Below, in pieces: positions 1 through 5,637 of a DNA stretch of 5,863 nt. A program made the translations under genes and the position numbers. The notes below the pieces were generated by a model. The model made no database searches. It worked only from the letters and a program-made list of their open reading frames with translations, and was not told the DNA's origin. The first letter of the stretch is position 1; each line of letters opens with the position of its first letter. The DNA is from Candidatus Heimdallarchaeota archaeon (lineage in GTDB: Archaea > Asgardarchaeota > Heimdallarchaeia > Heimdallarchaeales > Heimdallarchaeaceae). The stretch is from assembly GCA_023139025.1 (NCBI GenBank), contig JAGLOH010000149.1, positions 1 through 5,863 of the forward strand, given 5' to 3'.

Positions 1-2
1 CA

Positions 3-143
3 ATCAAATTTTTATATTGTAATTCTAATGACTATGAATGTAACAAACTGGTTATAGATGAATTCGTAAGTAAATATAATATTCTCTTTAGTACTGAAGT
101 AAATAAAACATTACAGAATATTTTGGAATATTTCGTCAGTTGA
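3..143 (+). CDS. 3' end of an unidentified gene (partial, cut by window start)
   Basis: An open frame runs from the window edge to a TGA at 141-143 and encodes the last 46 residues of a protein (ending ILEYFVS). I do not recognise the family; the piece is mixed polar and hydrophobic, looks helical, and has two cysteines near its left end (residues 6 and 12 of the visible part). The case for a real gene is that 46 codons without a stop is unusual in DNA this AT-rich, and that its TGA is built into the Shine-Dalgarno site (TGAGG) of the next gene only 9 nt downstream. That arrangement is typical of co-transcribed, translationally coupled genes. No start or function can be given. Confidence 0.55.
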   Translation: MKFLYCNSNDYECNKLVIDEFVSKYNILFSTEVNKTLQNILEYFVS

Positions 144-145
144 GG
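141..145 (+). promoter_or_regulatory. Ribosome binding site (TGAGG) overlapping the upstream stop codon
   Basis: TGAGG lies 7 nt before the ATG at 153 and fixes that codon as the start of the MobA-like gene. The same bases contain the TGA stop of the preceding reading frame, which suggests coupled translation. Confidence 0.65.
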
Positions 146-152
146 AAAGTAA

Positions 153-1256
153 ATGCATAGTTCAATAAAAAATTTGCTTGAAGAAGTGGGAAAGAAAACC
201 TCCAAACATGAGCATTCTAAAGAGAATACCTCTGGTTTGATTGTAGGCTATGAAAACAATTCTCAAGACAAGGAACACTTCATTACTCATCAAATTAGGA
301 AAATGAAGAAATATGTTAATGAGATTCTTATCTCTCTTCCATTTAACTACGAAATTCGAGATATTCATTTAGCAAATGAGATAAAAGATTTCCCTATTCA
401 TATCGTAAACAGAGATGAGAATCATTTTGGAGGTGCTCTACTAGTGTTTGACAATTTAGTTAAAAAAAGTTTAAATGATAAAATTATCTTTCTCCCTTAT
501 GATTTAGAAATATCTGTTTCAAAAATGGAAAACTTAGTGAAGCACAATCATTCATTGCTGACATATTTGGGTTACAATGGTAATTTTTGTCCATATCTTG
601 GCTTCTTAGATAAATGGTCAAACCGTTTCAGTTTGCAGATGCTCAAATTTAATAAGAAGGAAGGATTGGATGATCTCTTCAGGATATGTTCCGAACTAGT
701 TTTCTTAAAACTAACGAAAGAAGATCATATCAAGAAGAAAACCTTAATTTCAGAAGAGAAAATCTTAGATATTGATATAGAAGAAACGCGAAGTTATTTT
801 CCACAGAGGATTCATTATCCTTTAGATGAACAGTCATTAGTGAAAATGATCGCTCTGATACATATATTGACAAAGGAAATAGAAGAAAAGAAGAAAATTT
901 CTTCTTCATTCAAAGTACAGCAATTTATTTCTTTGAGTAATAAATTTGCAAATTCAGGACATTATTTTTTAGCATTTCAAGCTCCTTATTTTTTTATCAA
1001 TAATGAAGAATTTGAAATAAAGTTTCCTTTAGATTGGTCATTTTCTAAAGTTTGTGAAAATGGACGTCATCTACTTTTAGAGGAATCAAGCCTTTATGCA
1101 GGTAAAGGATTAGAAAGGTTAAGGTATGCTTGTCTTAGTGATTTGATTACATATAACTTATACAAAGAAAGTGAAATTGAATGGATCAAGGAAGAACTAT
1201 CCCAAATATCAAAACTTCTTATAGCGGATAATATAGACCATCAAGCATTTATATGA
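153..1256 (+). CDS. Degenerate MobA-like nucleotidyltransferase domain protein with helical C-terminal extension
   Basis: A soluble 367-aa protein with no signal peptide or TM segment. Residues about 27-215 follow the order of a MobA/NTP-transferase GT-A domain. A hydrophobic strand leads into GLIVGYENNSQDK (28-40), where LAGGxSxRMGxDK is expected. Then come HFGGALLVF (91-99) in place of GPLAGI, IIFLPYDLE (111-119) like the metal-binding LxxDxP segment (Asp117 kept), and GNFCPYLGF (143-151) like the PxLALY segment. ILDIDIEETRSYF (204-216) resembles the closing NINTPEDL. Active MobA uses GTP and molybdopterin, but the Gly-Gly and Arg of the nucleotide loop are missing here, so that activity is doubtful. 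Residues about 225-360 are helical and unassigned. The start at 153 is set by the TGAGG site. The fold call is by eye from motif order and is an inference. Confidence 0.45.
   Translation: MHSSIKNLLEEVGKKTSKHEHSKENTSGLIVGYENNSQDKEHFITHQIRKMKKYVNEILISLPFNYEIRDIHLANEIKDFPIHIVNRDENHFGGALLVFDNLVKKSLNDKIIFLPYDLEISVSKMENLVKHNHSLLTYLGYNGNFCPYLGFLDKWSNRFSLQMLKFNKKEGLDDLFRICSELVFLKLTKEDHIKKKTLISEEKILDIDIEETRSYFPQRIHYPLDEQSLVKMIALIHILTKEIEEKKKISSSFKVQQFISLSNKFANSGHYFLAFQAPYFFINNEEFEIKFPLDWSFSKVCENGRHLLLEESSLYAGKGLERLRYACLSDLITYNLYKESEIEWIKEELSQISKLLIADNIDHQAFI
1248..1255 (+). promoter_or_regulatory. Candidate TATA box (TTTATATG) for the membrane HEPN gene
   Basis: TTTATATG lies across the last codons and stop of the MobA-like gene and is centred about 25 bp before the ATG at 1276. 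It is preceded by the purine-containing CAAGCA, a possible BRE. That spacing would place the transcript start at or next to the ATG, giving a leaderless mRNA. This fits the absence of any Shine-Dalgarno site before 1276. Confidence 0.45.
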
Positions 1257-1264
1257 CCTACTGA

Positions 1265-1271
1265 TTTTTTT
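1265..1271 (+). terminator. Oligo-T (T7) tract, possible archaeal-type terminator of the upstream gene
   Basis: Seven consecutive T residues sit 8 nt after the TGA of the MobA-like gene, with no hairpin before them. Archaeal RNA polymerase can terminate on such runs. The run lies between the proposed TATA box and the start of the next gene, so it would affect only transcripts arriving from upstream. Confidence 0.3.
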
Positions 1272-1275
1272 ATCA

Positions 1276-2718
1276 ATGACTTATCAAGCTTTGACTAGTT
1301 CTAAACCTGGTGTTAATATATGGAATATGCTGCTTAGAGTATTATTTGGTTTAATTCTTCCTTTCCTTATAGAGATTTTTGTATACATAATTTATACAGG
1401 GTTACGAACTCAGGATTATCAATTTTCCTCGCTACTTTTGTTCTTCTTTCTAATAATACCAATTATTTTCCTCTATATTATTTCACCAAGATTGGTTTTC
1501 TTCTTTGGAGGAGTTAAGAAACACATAACTAATAATCTGAAAACCAATCTAGAAAGTATATTCCTTAAACCAAGGCGATTAAAGATTCGTGATAAAGCTG
1601 TTCCTCTTGAAGACATGGAGCATATTCTCAAAGATAAGGAAATGAAGCTTTTGAAAAACAAGATTGAAACAAAAGTTATACCAGATTTGGTTAAGGAAGC
1701 AAGAAAACAATATTCTCAATATTTCATTGATAGAAGCCATAGTTCAAGAAATCAAAGGTTGTTGACATATAATGAATCACTATTCCTATTTAGTGGAGTT
1801 ACTTCAGCATTACTCTTCATGAACCTGATACTGGTCATTATTCTGCGAGGAACGAGTATTAAACTTGATTTCATTGAATTGGATCAAATCACAAATTCAG
1901 TTAATGTACTTATATTCTCTCTGATTTTTGGATTGTTACTTTTCTTTGGTTTATTTCTCTTCTTTACATCATCTAGAACATTATGTCGTCTAATTCCAAG
2001 GATAGTTCCAATTATTTATTATGAACCTGAAATTGAGAGAGAAAGACGATTGATTCAAATTTTGTCTATTGCTGAATTTCCAATAAGTAATCTTTTTGTT
2101 CGAAGAACTCAAAGGGAACTATCAGGTGTAATCTATGAAGCCAAGAAGAGTTTACTTCTCTCGAAAATGGTTGAAACAATATCTTGGTATTATAGAGATG
2201 GAATGGCTAAATCTATTGCGTGGAAACTATACAAAGAAGTATTAGAAGAAATTAATATCCCTGAAGAAGCAAAAGAACAGATTGAGAAACAATTCAAATA
2301 TGACCCTCTGTTACAAATTATTTCCAGTCAAATATTGACTTCAGAAGAAGAACAAGCAATCAAAGCAGATTTAGATTATATTCAGGAAAAGATTTCTAAA
2401 TGGGATAAAATCAGAAGTGAAGAACAAACATTGTCCTTCCTGCTTATTTATCGAACCCTTGAAACTGTTTTCAGAAAAACCTTAATCAACTTAAATCCAG
2501 AACTAGAGAAGGAAGATGTTAATTTCATAAAATTAATCGATATTTTAGAGAAAAACAGATTGATTACAAAAGACGCAGTTTCTTTGCTACATGAAATCAG
2601 ATTCAAGAGAAATGTACTATTCCATGAACCGGGAAAATCTTTGGACATAGGGAAGAAAACAATGGATCAATTGCTTTATCTAATAAAAGAGATTATAGAT
2701 AAGGCAGAAGAGAAATAG
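1276..2718 (+). CDS. Four-TM membrane protein with C-terminal HEPN-like domain (R-x4-H motif)
   Basis: A 480-aa protein of unknown role. There are hydrophobic segments at about 18-41, 51-74, 168-190 and 208-231, paired around a charged loop of roughly 95 residues; both ends are predicted cytosolic. A charged helical linker (about 240-360) leads to a C-terminal helical domain (about 375-480). That domain has RTLETVFRK (393-401), like the LE..LR helix of HEPN/DUF4145-type domains, and LLHEIRFKRNVLFH (437-450). Arg445-Asn446 through His450 matches the R-N-x3-H form of the HEPN signature. In known HEPN toxins and defence effectors these residues cleave RNA, but some HEPN domains only bind, so nuclease activity here is inference. 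No ribosome binding site precedes the ATG at 1276; an internal Met18 (1327) is a weaker alternative, as it would trim the first TM flank. The phosphodiesterase gene follows after 28 nt. Confidence 0.7.
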   Translation: MTYQALTSSKPGVNIWNMLLRVLFGLILPFLIEIFVYIIYTGLRTQDYQFSSLLLFFFLIIPIIFLYIISPRLVFFFGGVKKHITNNLKTNLESIFLKPRRLKIRDKAVPLEDMEHILKDKEMKLLKNKIETKVIPDLVKEARKQYSQYFIDRSHSSRNQRLLTYNESLFLFSGVTSALLFMNLILVIILRGTSIKLDFIELDQITNSVNVLIFSLIFGLLLFFGLFLFFTSSRTLCRLIPRIVPIIYYEPEIERERRLIQILSIAEFPISNLFVRRTQRELSGVIYEAKKSLLLSKMVETISWYYRDGMAKSIAWKLYKEVLEEINIPEEAKEQIEKQFKYDPLLQIISSQILTSEEEQAIKADLDYIQEKISKWDKIRSEEQTLSFLLIYRTLETVFRKTLINLNPELEKEDVNFIKLIDILEKNRLITKDAVSLLHEIRFKRNVLFHEPGKSLDIGKKTMDQLLYLIKEIIDKAEEK

Positions 2719-2736
2719 TTTACAGTAGCAAATAAT

Positions 2737-2740
2737 GTGA
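2737..2740 (+). promoter_or_regulatory. Ribosome binding site (GTGA) of the phosphodiesterase gene
   Basis: GTGA is part of the GGTGA anti-SD complement and lies 6 nt before the ATG at 2747. It supports that start. No TATA-like element is evident in the 28-nt gap, so transcription probably comes from the membrane HEPN gene. Confidence 0.45.
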
Positions 2741-2746
2741 ACTAAC

Positions 2747-3568
2747 ATGAAAAGTTCCGTCTATCTGAGAAGTGACATTCCATTTCTAAGAAATGATCGT
2801 CCTTTGATTATGGCACATAGAGGGAGAAGTGCTTACACTCCAGAGAGTTCATATCAATCCTTCAAAGAAGCTTATGATTTGGATGTAGATGTTCTGGAAA
2901 CAGATATTCGGTTGACAAAAGATGGTATTCCTGTGATTTTTCATGATGAATCTTTAGATCGTACGACCAATGGAATTGGTTCAATTATTGACTATACCTT
3001 TGATGAATTACAAGCATATGATTTGGGCTATTGGTATCAAGATTCTAAAAGTGGGGAATATCCTTATAGAAATAAAGAATTCAAGATTCTCTCGCTTGTT
3101 GAATTTCTTGATAAATTTCCAAAAATTCGAATAAATTTGGACATCAAAGATGAGTTAAAAGAAGCTCCTGAAAATATACTCGATGCTATAATCTCTTCAA
3201 ACGCTCATGATAGGGTTTTGTTAGGTTCATTTCATAATGAACAAATCAGAAAATTTAGAGAAATAAGCTTGCAATGGCGTATTCCAACAAGTGCAAGCTC
3301 TCTAGAAGTCTTAGCATTTCTTGGTCACTTCACAATATTTTCCCATAAAAAATTTTGTGCTTTTCAAGTGCCGATGAAATATAATTTTCTGAAAATTGTT
3401 ACTCCGAGAAGTATTAAAAGAGCTCATAAATGGAATTTAGCTGTTCATCCATGGACAATTAATGATGAACAAACTATGATGAATCTCCTTAACTTGGGAA
3501 TTGATGGTATTTTTACAGATGACCCTGGATTATTACTAAAGGTATGGAATTCCTATAGGTTAAAGTAG
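2747..3568 (+). CDS. Glycerophosphodiester phosphodiesterase (GDPD family)
   Basis: Hydrolyses glycerophosphodiesters (deacylated phospholipid head groups) to an alcohol and glycerol phosphate, with a divalent metal. The 273-aa length suits a single GDPD TIM barrel. The motifs appear in order: MAHRG (22-26; His24, Arg25), TPESS (31-35, for the usual APENT), LETDIRLTKDG (50-60; Glu51 and Asp53, metal ligands), FHDESLDRTTNG (65-76; His66 as general acid/base), INLDIKDE (129-136; Asp132, Lys134), HPWTIND (234-240) and GIDGIFTDDP (251-260). The layout with YPYR before the second half and AFQVP plus VTPR later resembles the subtype common in actinobacteria more than GlpQ. No signal peptide or TM segment, so it should act in the cytosol on salvaged lipid head groups. 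The 3' end overlaps the opposing PHP gene by 16 bp. Family assignment is firm; the exact substrate is not known. Confidence 0.93.
   Translation: MKSSVYLRSDIPFLRNDRPLIMAHRGRSAYTPESSYQSFKEAYDLDVDVLETDIRLTKDGIPVIFHDESLDRTTNGIGSIIDYTFDELQAYDLGYWYQDSKSGEYPYRNKEFKILSLVEFLDKFPKIRINLDIKDELKEAPENILDAIISSNAHDRVLLGSFHNEQIRKFREISLQWRIPTSASSLEVLAFLGHFTIFSHKKFCAFQVPMKYNFLKIVTPRSIKRAHKWNLAVHPWTINDEQTMMNLLNLGIDGIFTDDPGLLLKVWNSYRLK
3553..3568. other. 16-bp tail-to-tail overlap of two coding regions
   Basis: The plus-strand phosphodiesterase stops with TAG at 3566-3568, and the minus-strand PHP gene stops with TAG at 3553-3555. The last five codons of each are therefore encoded on opposite strands of the same 16 bp. 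There is no intergenic space for a terminator, so the two mRNAs should have complementary 3' ends. Confidence 0.9.
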
Positions 3569-4398
3569 GAAAAAATATTCTCTATTTCTTCTCTTGGAAT
3601 GAAAATGGAACCTAGTTTTCCTGATTCTCCGTGAAAATCTGTCCCCCCAGTTATTAGAAGATCATTCTTCTTGCAATACTTGATTAGAAATTTAATTCCT
3701 GAATTGATTTGCCGTTTTGATAAAAATGATGGAATATGATCATAATTATAATAAACTTCAATTCCCTTTAATTTCCACGATAATAGTAGTTCTAGGTATT
3801 CTTCCAACTTCTGTAGATTTTCCCCCTCAACAAGCAATGGATGAGGAAGAACGGCTGTACCATTTCCGCTCAAAATCAAATCAATTGCTTCTTGCGGGGT
3901 TATTGTTTCTCTTTGGACATAAGCTGGTTTTTCGTTTCCAATATATTTCTCAAAAGCTTCATTTATTGTTTTTACAATTTTCTTTTCAATCATCGCTCTG
4001 GCCAAATGAGGTCTTCCTGGACTAACTCCACTTCCTATTTGTTTTAAGATATCATCATAAGTGACATCTAGATTCATTTCGTTTAATTTCCCTAAGATTT
4101 TGAAGATTCTTTCACTTCTTTTTTCCTGAAGAAACATCATTCTCTCGTGTAATCTTGCATTTGTAGAATCAAAATTATATCCTAAAATTTCTATTTTTGT
4201 TTGTTCATGTCTTGCAGATAATTCAATTCCTGTAAGATAAGCAAAAGAATAATTATTTGACATCTTCTCAGCAACATTGGCTCCTTCAATTGTATCATGA
4301 TCAGTAATAGAAAATAGCTTTAGACCTTCTTGCTGAGCTAATTCAAGCAATTCTTCTGGTGAGTAAATACCATCAGAAAAATTGGAGTGACAATGCAT
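3553..4398 (-). CDS. PHP-domain phosphoesterase, TrpH/YciV (RNase AM)-like
   Basis: A PHP-fold metal phosphoesterase. Characterised relatives are the E. coli RNase AM/YciV 5'-3' exoribonuclease and a bacterial 3',5'-nucleoside bisphosphate phosphatase, so hydrolysis of nucleotide phosphates or short RNA is likely. From the ATG at 4398 the 281 residues hold HCHSNFSDG (2-10; His2, His4, Asp9), ITDHDT (31-36; His34), TGIEL (56-60; Glu59), GRPHLAR (128-134; His131), VLPHP (183-187; His186) and GGTDFHG (251-257; Asp254, His256). The full metal set is therefore present. Length matches the family. This ATG leaves the conserved KID stretch just before HCH untranslated, and the GAGGTG site is 18 nt away. 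The true start is more likely ACG at 4408-4410 (285 aa). Last gene of the minus-strand operon; its TAG lies inside the opposing phosphodiesterase gene. Confidence 0.92.
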   Translation of the reverse strand: MHCHSNFSDGIYSPEELLELAQQEGLKLFSITDHDTIEGANVAEKMSNNYSFAYLTGIELSARHEQTKIEILGYNFDSTNARLHERMMFLQEKRSERIFKILGKLNEMNLDVTYDDILKQIGSGVSPGRPHLARAMIEKKIVKTINEAFEKYIGNEKPAYVQRETITPQEAIDLILSGNGTAVLPHPLLVEGENLQKLEEYLELLLSWKLKGIEVYYNYDHIPSFLSKRQINSGIKFLIKYCKKNDLLITGGTDFHGESGKLGSIFIPREEIENIFSYFNL

Positions 4399-4407
4399 AT
4401 CAATTTT

Positions 4408-4410
4408 CGT
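4408..4410 (-). other. Probable non-canonical ACG start codon of the PHP gene
   Basis: Read on the minus strand, ACG AAA ATT GAT ATG CAT TGT CAC gives (M)KIDMHCH, the standard PHP-family opening, with ACG where the initiator ATG is expected. ACG is one transition away from ATG and follows GAGGTG at 6 nt. It may be a true rare start, a population variant or a base error. Confidence 0.5.
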
Positions 4411-4413
4411 TGT

Positions 4414-4827
4414 TTACACCTCAACACGATATAATTTCTTCAATAGAAGGTCTAATTCTTCGAAAATCTGATATGTTAAAAAGATAATCAAGATTACCCA
4501 TGCTAAAGCTATCAGAATGTAACTAAAATATATCTGGTTTTCAACTACAAAAGAAATGCCAATCATAATGCCTTCAAGGGCTAATAATAGGGGAATTGTA
4601 AATGCAAATAATGGCCACCAACTGATTTTTCTTTGAACTTTGAGATTTCCATCTTGTTGATGAACAAAGAATTTGATAAATGCAACAGGAATAGCTACTT
4701 GACAAGCTAAAGTGATTTGTTTCTCTGTCTTTTTCTTAACTTTTAGGGTATTTCTCTCTCTAGAAATTGCATCAATCATTTCTATAAATTCGTGATCTTT
4801 CAGTGCTAGATATTCGTACTCTTTCAT
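4414..4827 (-). CDS. Small two-TM membrane protein, unknown function
   Basis: A 137-aa protein that I do not recognise. The first 70 residues are polar and basic (RNTLKVKKKTEKQ around 25-37) with a moderately hydrophobic patch at 40-54. Two strong TM segments follow at about 71-94 (starting WWPLFAF) and 98-121, then a short charged tail ending YRVEV. A helical hairpin with both ends in the cytosol is the simplest topology. It starts at an ATG only 4 nt after the pcp stop, with just a weak GAG-type site ahead, so it probably depends on coupled translation from pcp. Its own last codons contain the GAGGTG ribosome binding site of the PHP gene. It shares a reading frame with the PHP gene, separated from it by a single TAA. 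The middle position in a tight operon suggests a role tied to one of its partners, but no function can be assigned. Confidence 0.8.
   Translation of the reverse strand: MKEYEYLALKDHEFIEMIDAISRERNTLKVKKKTEKQITLACQVAIPVAFIKFFVHQQDGNLKVQRKISWWPLFAFTIPLLLALEGIMIGISFVVENQIYFSYILIALAWVILIIFLTYQIFEELDLLLKKLYRVEV
4417..4422 (-). promoter_or_regulatory. Strong ribosome binding site (GAGGTG) for the PHP gene
   Basis: GAGGTG pairs well with the archaeal 16S 3' end and overlaps the final codons of the two-TM gene. It is 6 nt from the ACG at 4408-4410 but 18 nt from the ATG at 4398. Normal spacing therefore favours the ACG as the initiation codon. Confidence 0.7.
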
Positions 4828-4831
4828 ATTA

Positions 4832-5461
4832 TCATTTCTCAGATTTTTCTATATGCTTAATTGTTGAATCGATAATGATTCCTAGAGCTTTCGTCGTTAG
4901 TTCCAATGACATTGAAGGAAGTTTCTTACCAACAACTTGTTCAGGTAAAGATGGAACATGAACAAATCCTGCAGAAATATTTAGGTTCTCATTATTTATA
5001 AAATGCATTAAATGGAAGAAAATCTGATTACATCCATATGTACCCGCGCTATTAGAAATATTGACGGGAATTTTGTTTTCTTCCAAATCTCTTTTAATAT
5101 TTTGTAAAGGTAATGTAGAAAAATATCCTGCTGGAGCATCTTTTGTTAGAATTTCGTTCTTAGGGGATTCTCCACAGTTGTATGTTGATTTGATCACATC
5201 AGCTACATTAATTGCTACACGTTCTAGAGATATTTCATGTCTGGATGATTGCCCTGTACAAATAACAACTAATGGTTGTTCATGTTGGATCAGTTGCTCA
5301 ATAGTAATTCGAATCTCTTTATATCGCAATGGAATTTCAAAGACTTTGACTGTATATCCCTCTATTACTTTATTTTCATACTCTCTACATGCTAGTATAG
5401 ACGAATTAATTTCTGAACCCCCAAATGGTTCAAAACCTGTCAGTAGAATAGTATCTGTCAT
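4832..5461 (-). CDS. pcp: Pyroglutamyl-peptidase I (pyrrolidone-carboxylate peptidase, MEROPS C15)
   Basis: A cytosolic cysteine peptidase that removes N-terminal pyroglutamate from peptides. The 209-aa length from this start matches the family. The opening TILLTGFEPFGG (4-15) is diagnostic. Catalytic residues are present in order: Glu80 in EISLERVAIN (76-85), Cys144 in SNSAGTYGCN (136-145) and His168 in AGFVHVPSLPEQ (164-175). With the ATG at 5461, Cys144 and His168 fall on the numbers used for the Bacillus enzyme. This ATG also has GGTGAT 4 nt ahead (GGTG at 6 nt). An in-frame TTG at 5491 would add ten residues before the usual start and is rejected. First gene of the minus-strand operon with the two-TM protein (4-nt gap) and the PHP phosphoesterase. 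The family is common in bacteria and in heat-loving archaea such as Pyrococcus and Thermococcus. The call is firm. Confidence 0.96.
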   Translation of the reverse strand: MTDTILLTGFEPFGGSEINSSILACREYENKVIEGYTVKVFEIPLRYKEIRITIEQLIQHEQPLVVICTGQSSRHEISLERVAINVADVIKSTYNCGESPKNEILTKDAPAGYFSTLPLQNIKRDLEENKIPVNISNSAGTYGCNQIFFHLMHFINNENLNISAGFVHVPSLPEQVVGKKLPSMSLELTTKALGIIIDSTIKHIEKSEK

Positions 5462-5465
5462 TCCA

Positions 5466-5471
5466 ATCACC
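5466..5471 (-). promoter_or_regulatory. Ribosome binding site (GGTGAT) deciding the pcp start
   Basis: GGTGAT on the minus strand is a perfect match to the anti-SD complement and ends 4 nt before the ATG at 5461. It selects that ATG over the in-frame TTG at 5491. Confidence 0.75.
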
Positions 5472-5509
5472 AAAGTATTAGACCTTTGCAATTATAGTTT
5501 CATATTATA

Positions 5510-5540
5510 CTAATATTTTAAGTTTCTTTAGATTTATATG
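5510..5540 (-). promoter_or_regulatory. pcp: Candidate promoter region of the pcp operon
   Basis: Two TATA-like elements read on the minus strand: CATATAAATC (5531-5540) and TTAAAATATTAG (5510-5521), the latter preceded by purine-rich AAAGAAAC. They would give leaders of roughly 50 and 25-30 nt before the ATG at 5461. The whole stretch is so AT-rich that the choice between them is uncertain. Confidence 0.35.
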
Positions 5541-5583
5541 AAATGTTCTGATTCTATGATATTTCTAAAAATCATTTCAATCT

Positions 5584-5598
5584 AAAGGTTTTTAAAAC
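5584..5598 (+). promoter_or_regulatory. Candidate BRE/TATA promoter of the HhH gene
   Basis: AAAGG (5584-5588, BRE-like) runs directly into TTTTTAAAA (5589-5597). A start about 25 bp downstream falls near 5617-5620 and leaves a short leader of about 20 nt that still holds the AAGGTG ribosome binding site. It drives transcription away from the pcp operon. Confidence 0.5.
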
Positions 5599-5624
5599 TA
5601 TTTTCCAGATTTCTGATTGTTATA

Positions 5625-5630
5625 AAGGTG
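5625..5630 (+). promoter_or_regulatory. Ribosome binding site (AAGGTG) of the HhH gene
   Basis: AAGGTG ends 7 nt before the ATG at 5638 and fixes that codon as the start. Confidence 0.7.
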
Positions 5631-5637
5631 TAAAATA

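Noticed and set aside
162..368. Minus-strand open frame inside the MobA-like gene
   Set aside because: Short, antisense to a gene with a clear ribosome binding site, and without recognisable features. The minus-strand frames at 1473-1661 and 2448-2648 were dismissed for the same reasons.
3570..3575. A6 run (T6 on the minus strand) as a terminator of the PHP gene
   Set aside because: It lies inside the PHP coding region ahead of its stop codon, so termination there would remove the gene's own end.
3717..4047. Two overlapping plus-strand open frames
   Set aside because: They lie antisense inside the well-supported PHP gene, have no ribosome binding site or recognisable motif, and their composition is that of a complement.
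5462..5491. N-terminal extension of pcp from an in-frame TTG at 5491
   Set aside because: The ten extra residues precede the normal family start, and GGTGAT is placed for the ATG at 5461. Catalytic residues take their standard numbers only from that ATG.
5061..5513. A 150-codon plus-strand open frame
   Set aside because: It is the antisense shadow of pcp, whose catalytic motifs are intact on the other strand.
5539..5618. Inverted repeat TGAAATG/CATTTCA (5539-5545, 5573-5579) and direct repeat TTCTGATT (5546-5553, 5611-5618) as operators
   Set aside because: Repeats of 7-8 bp are expected by chance in such AT-rich DNA, and the 27-nt loop argues against a hairpin. Kept only as possible binding sites in the divergent promoter region.
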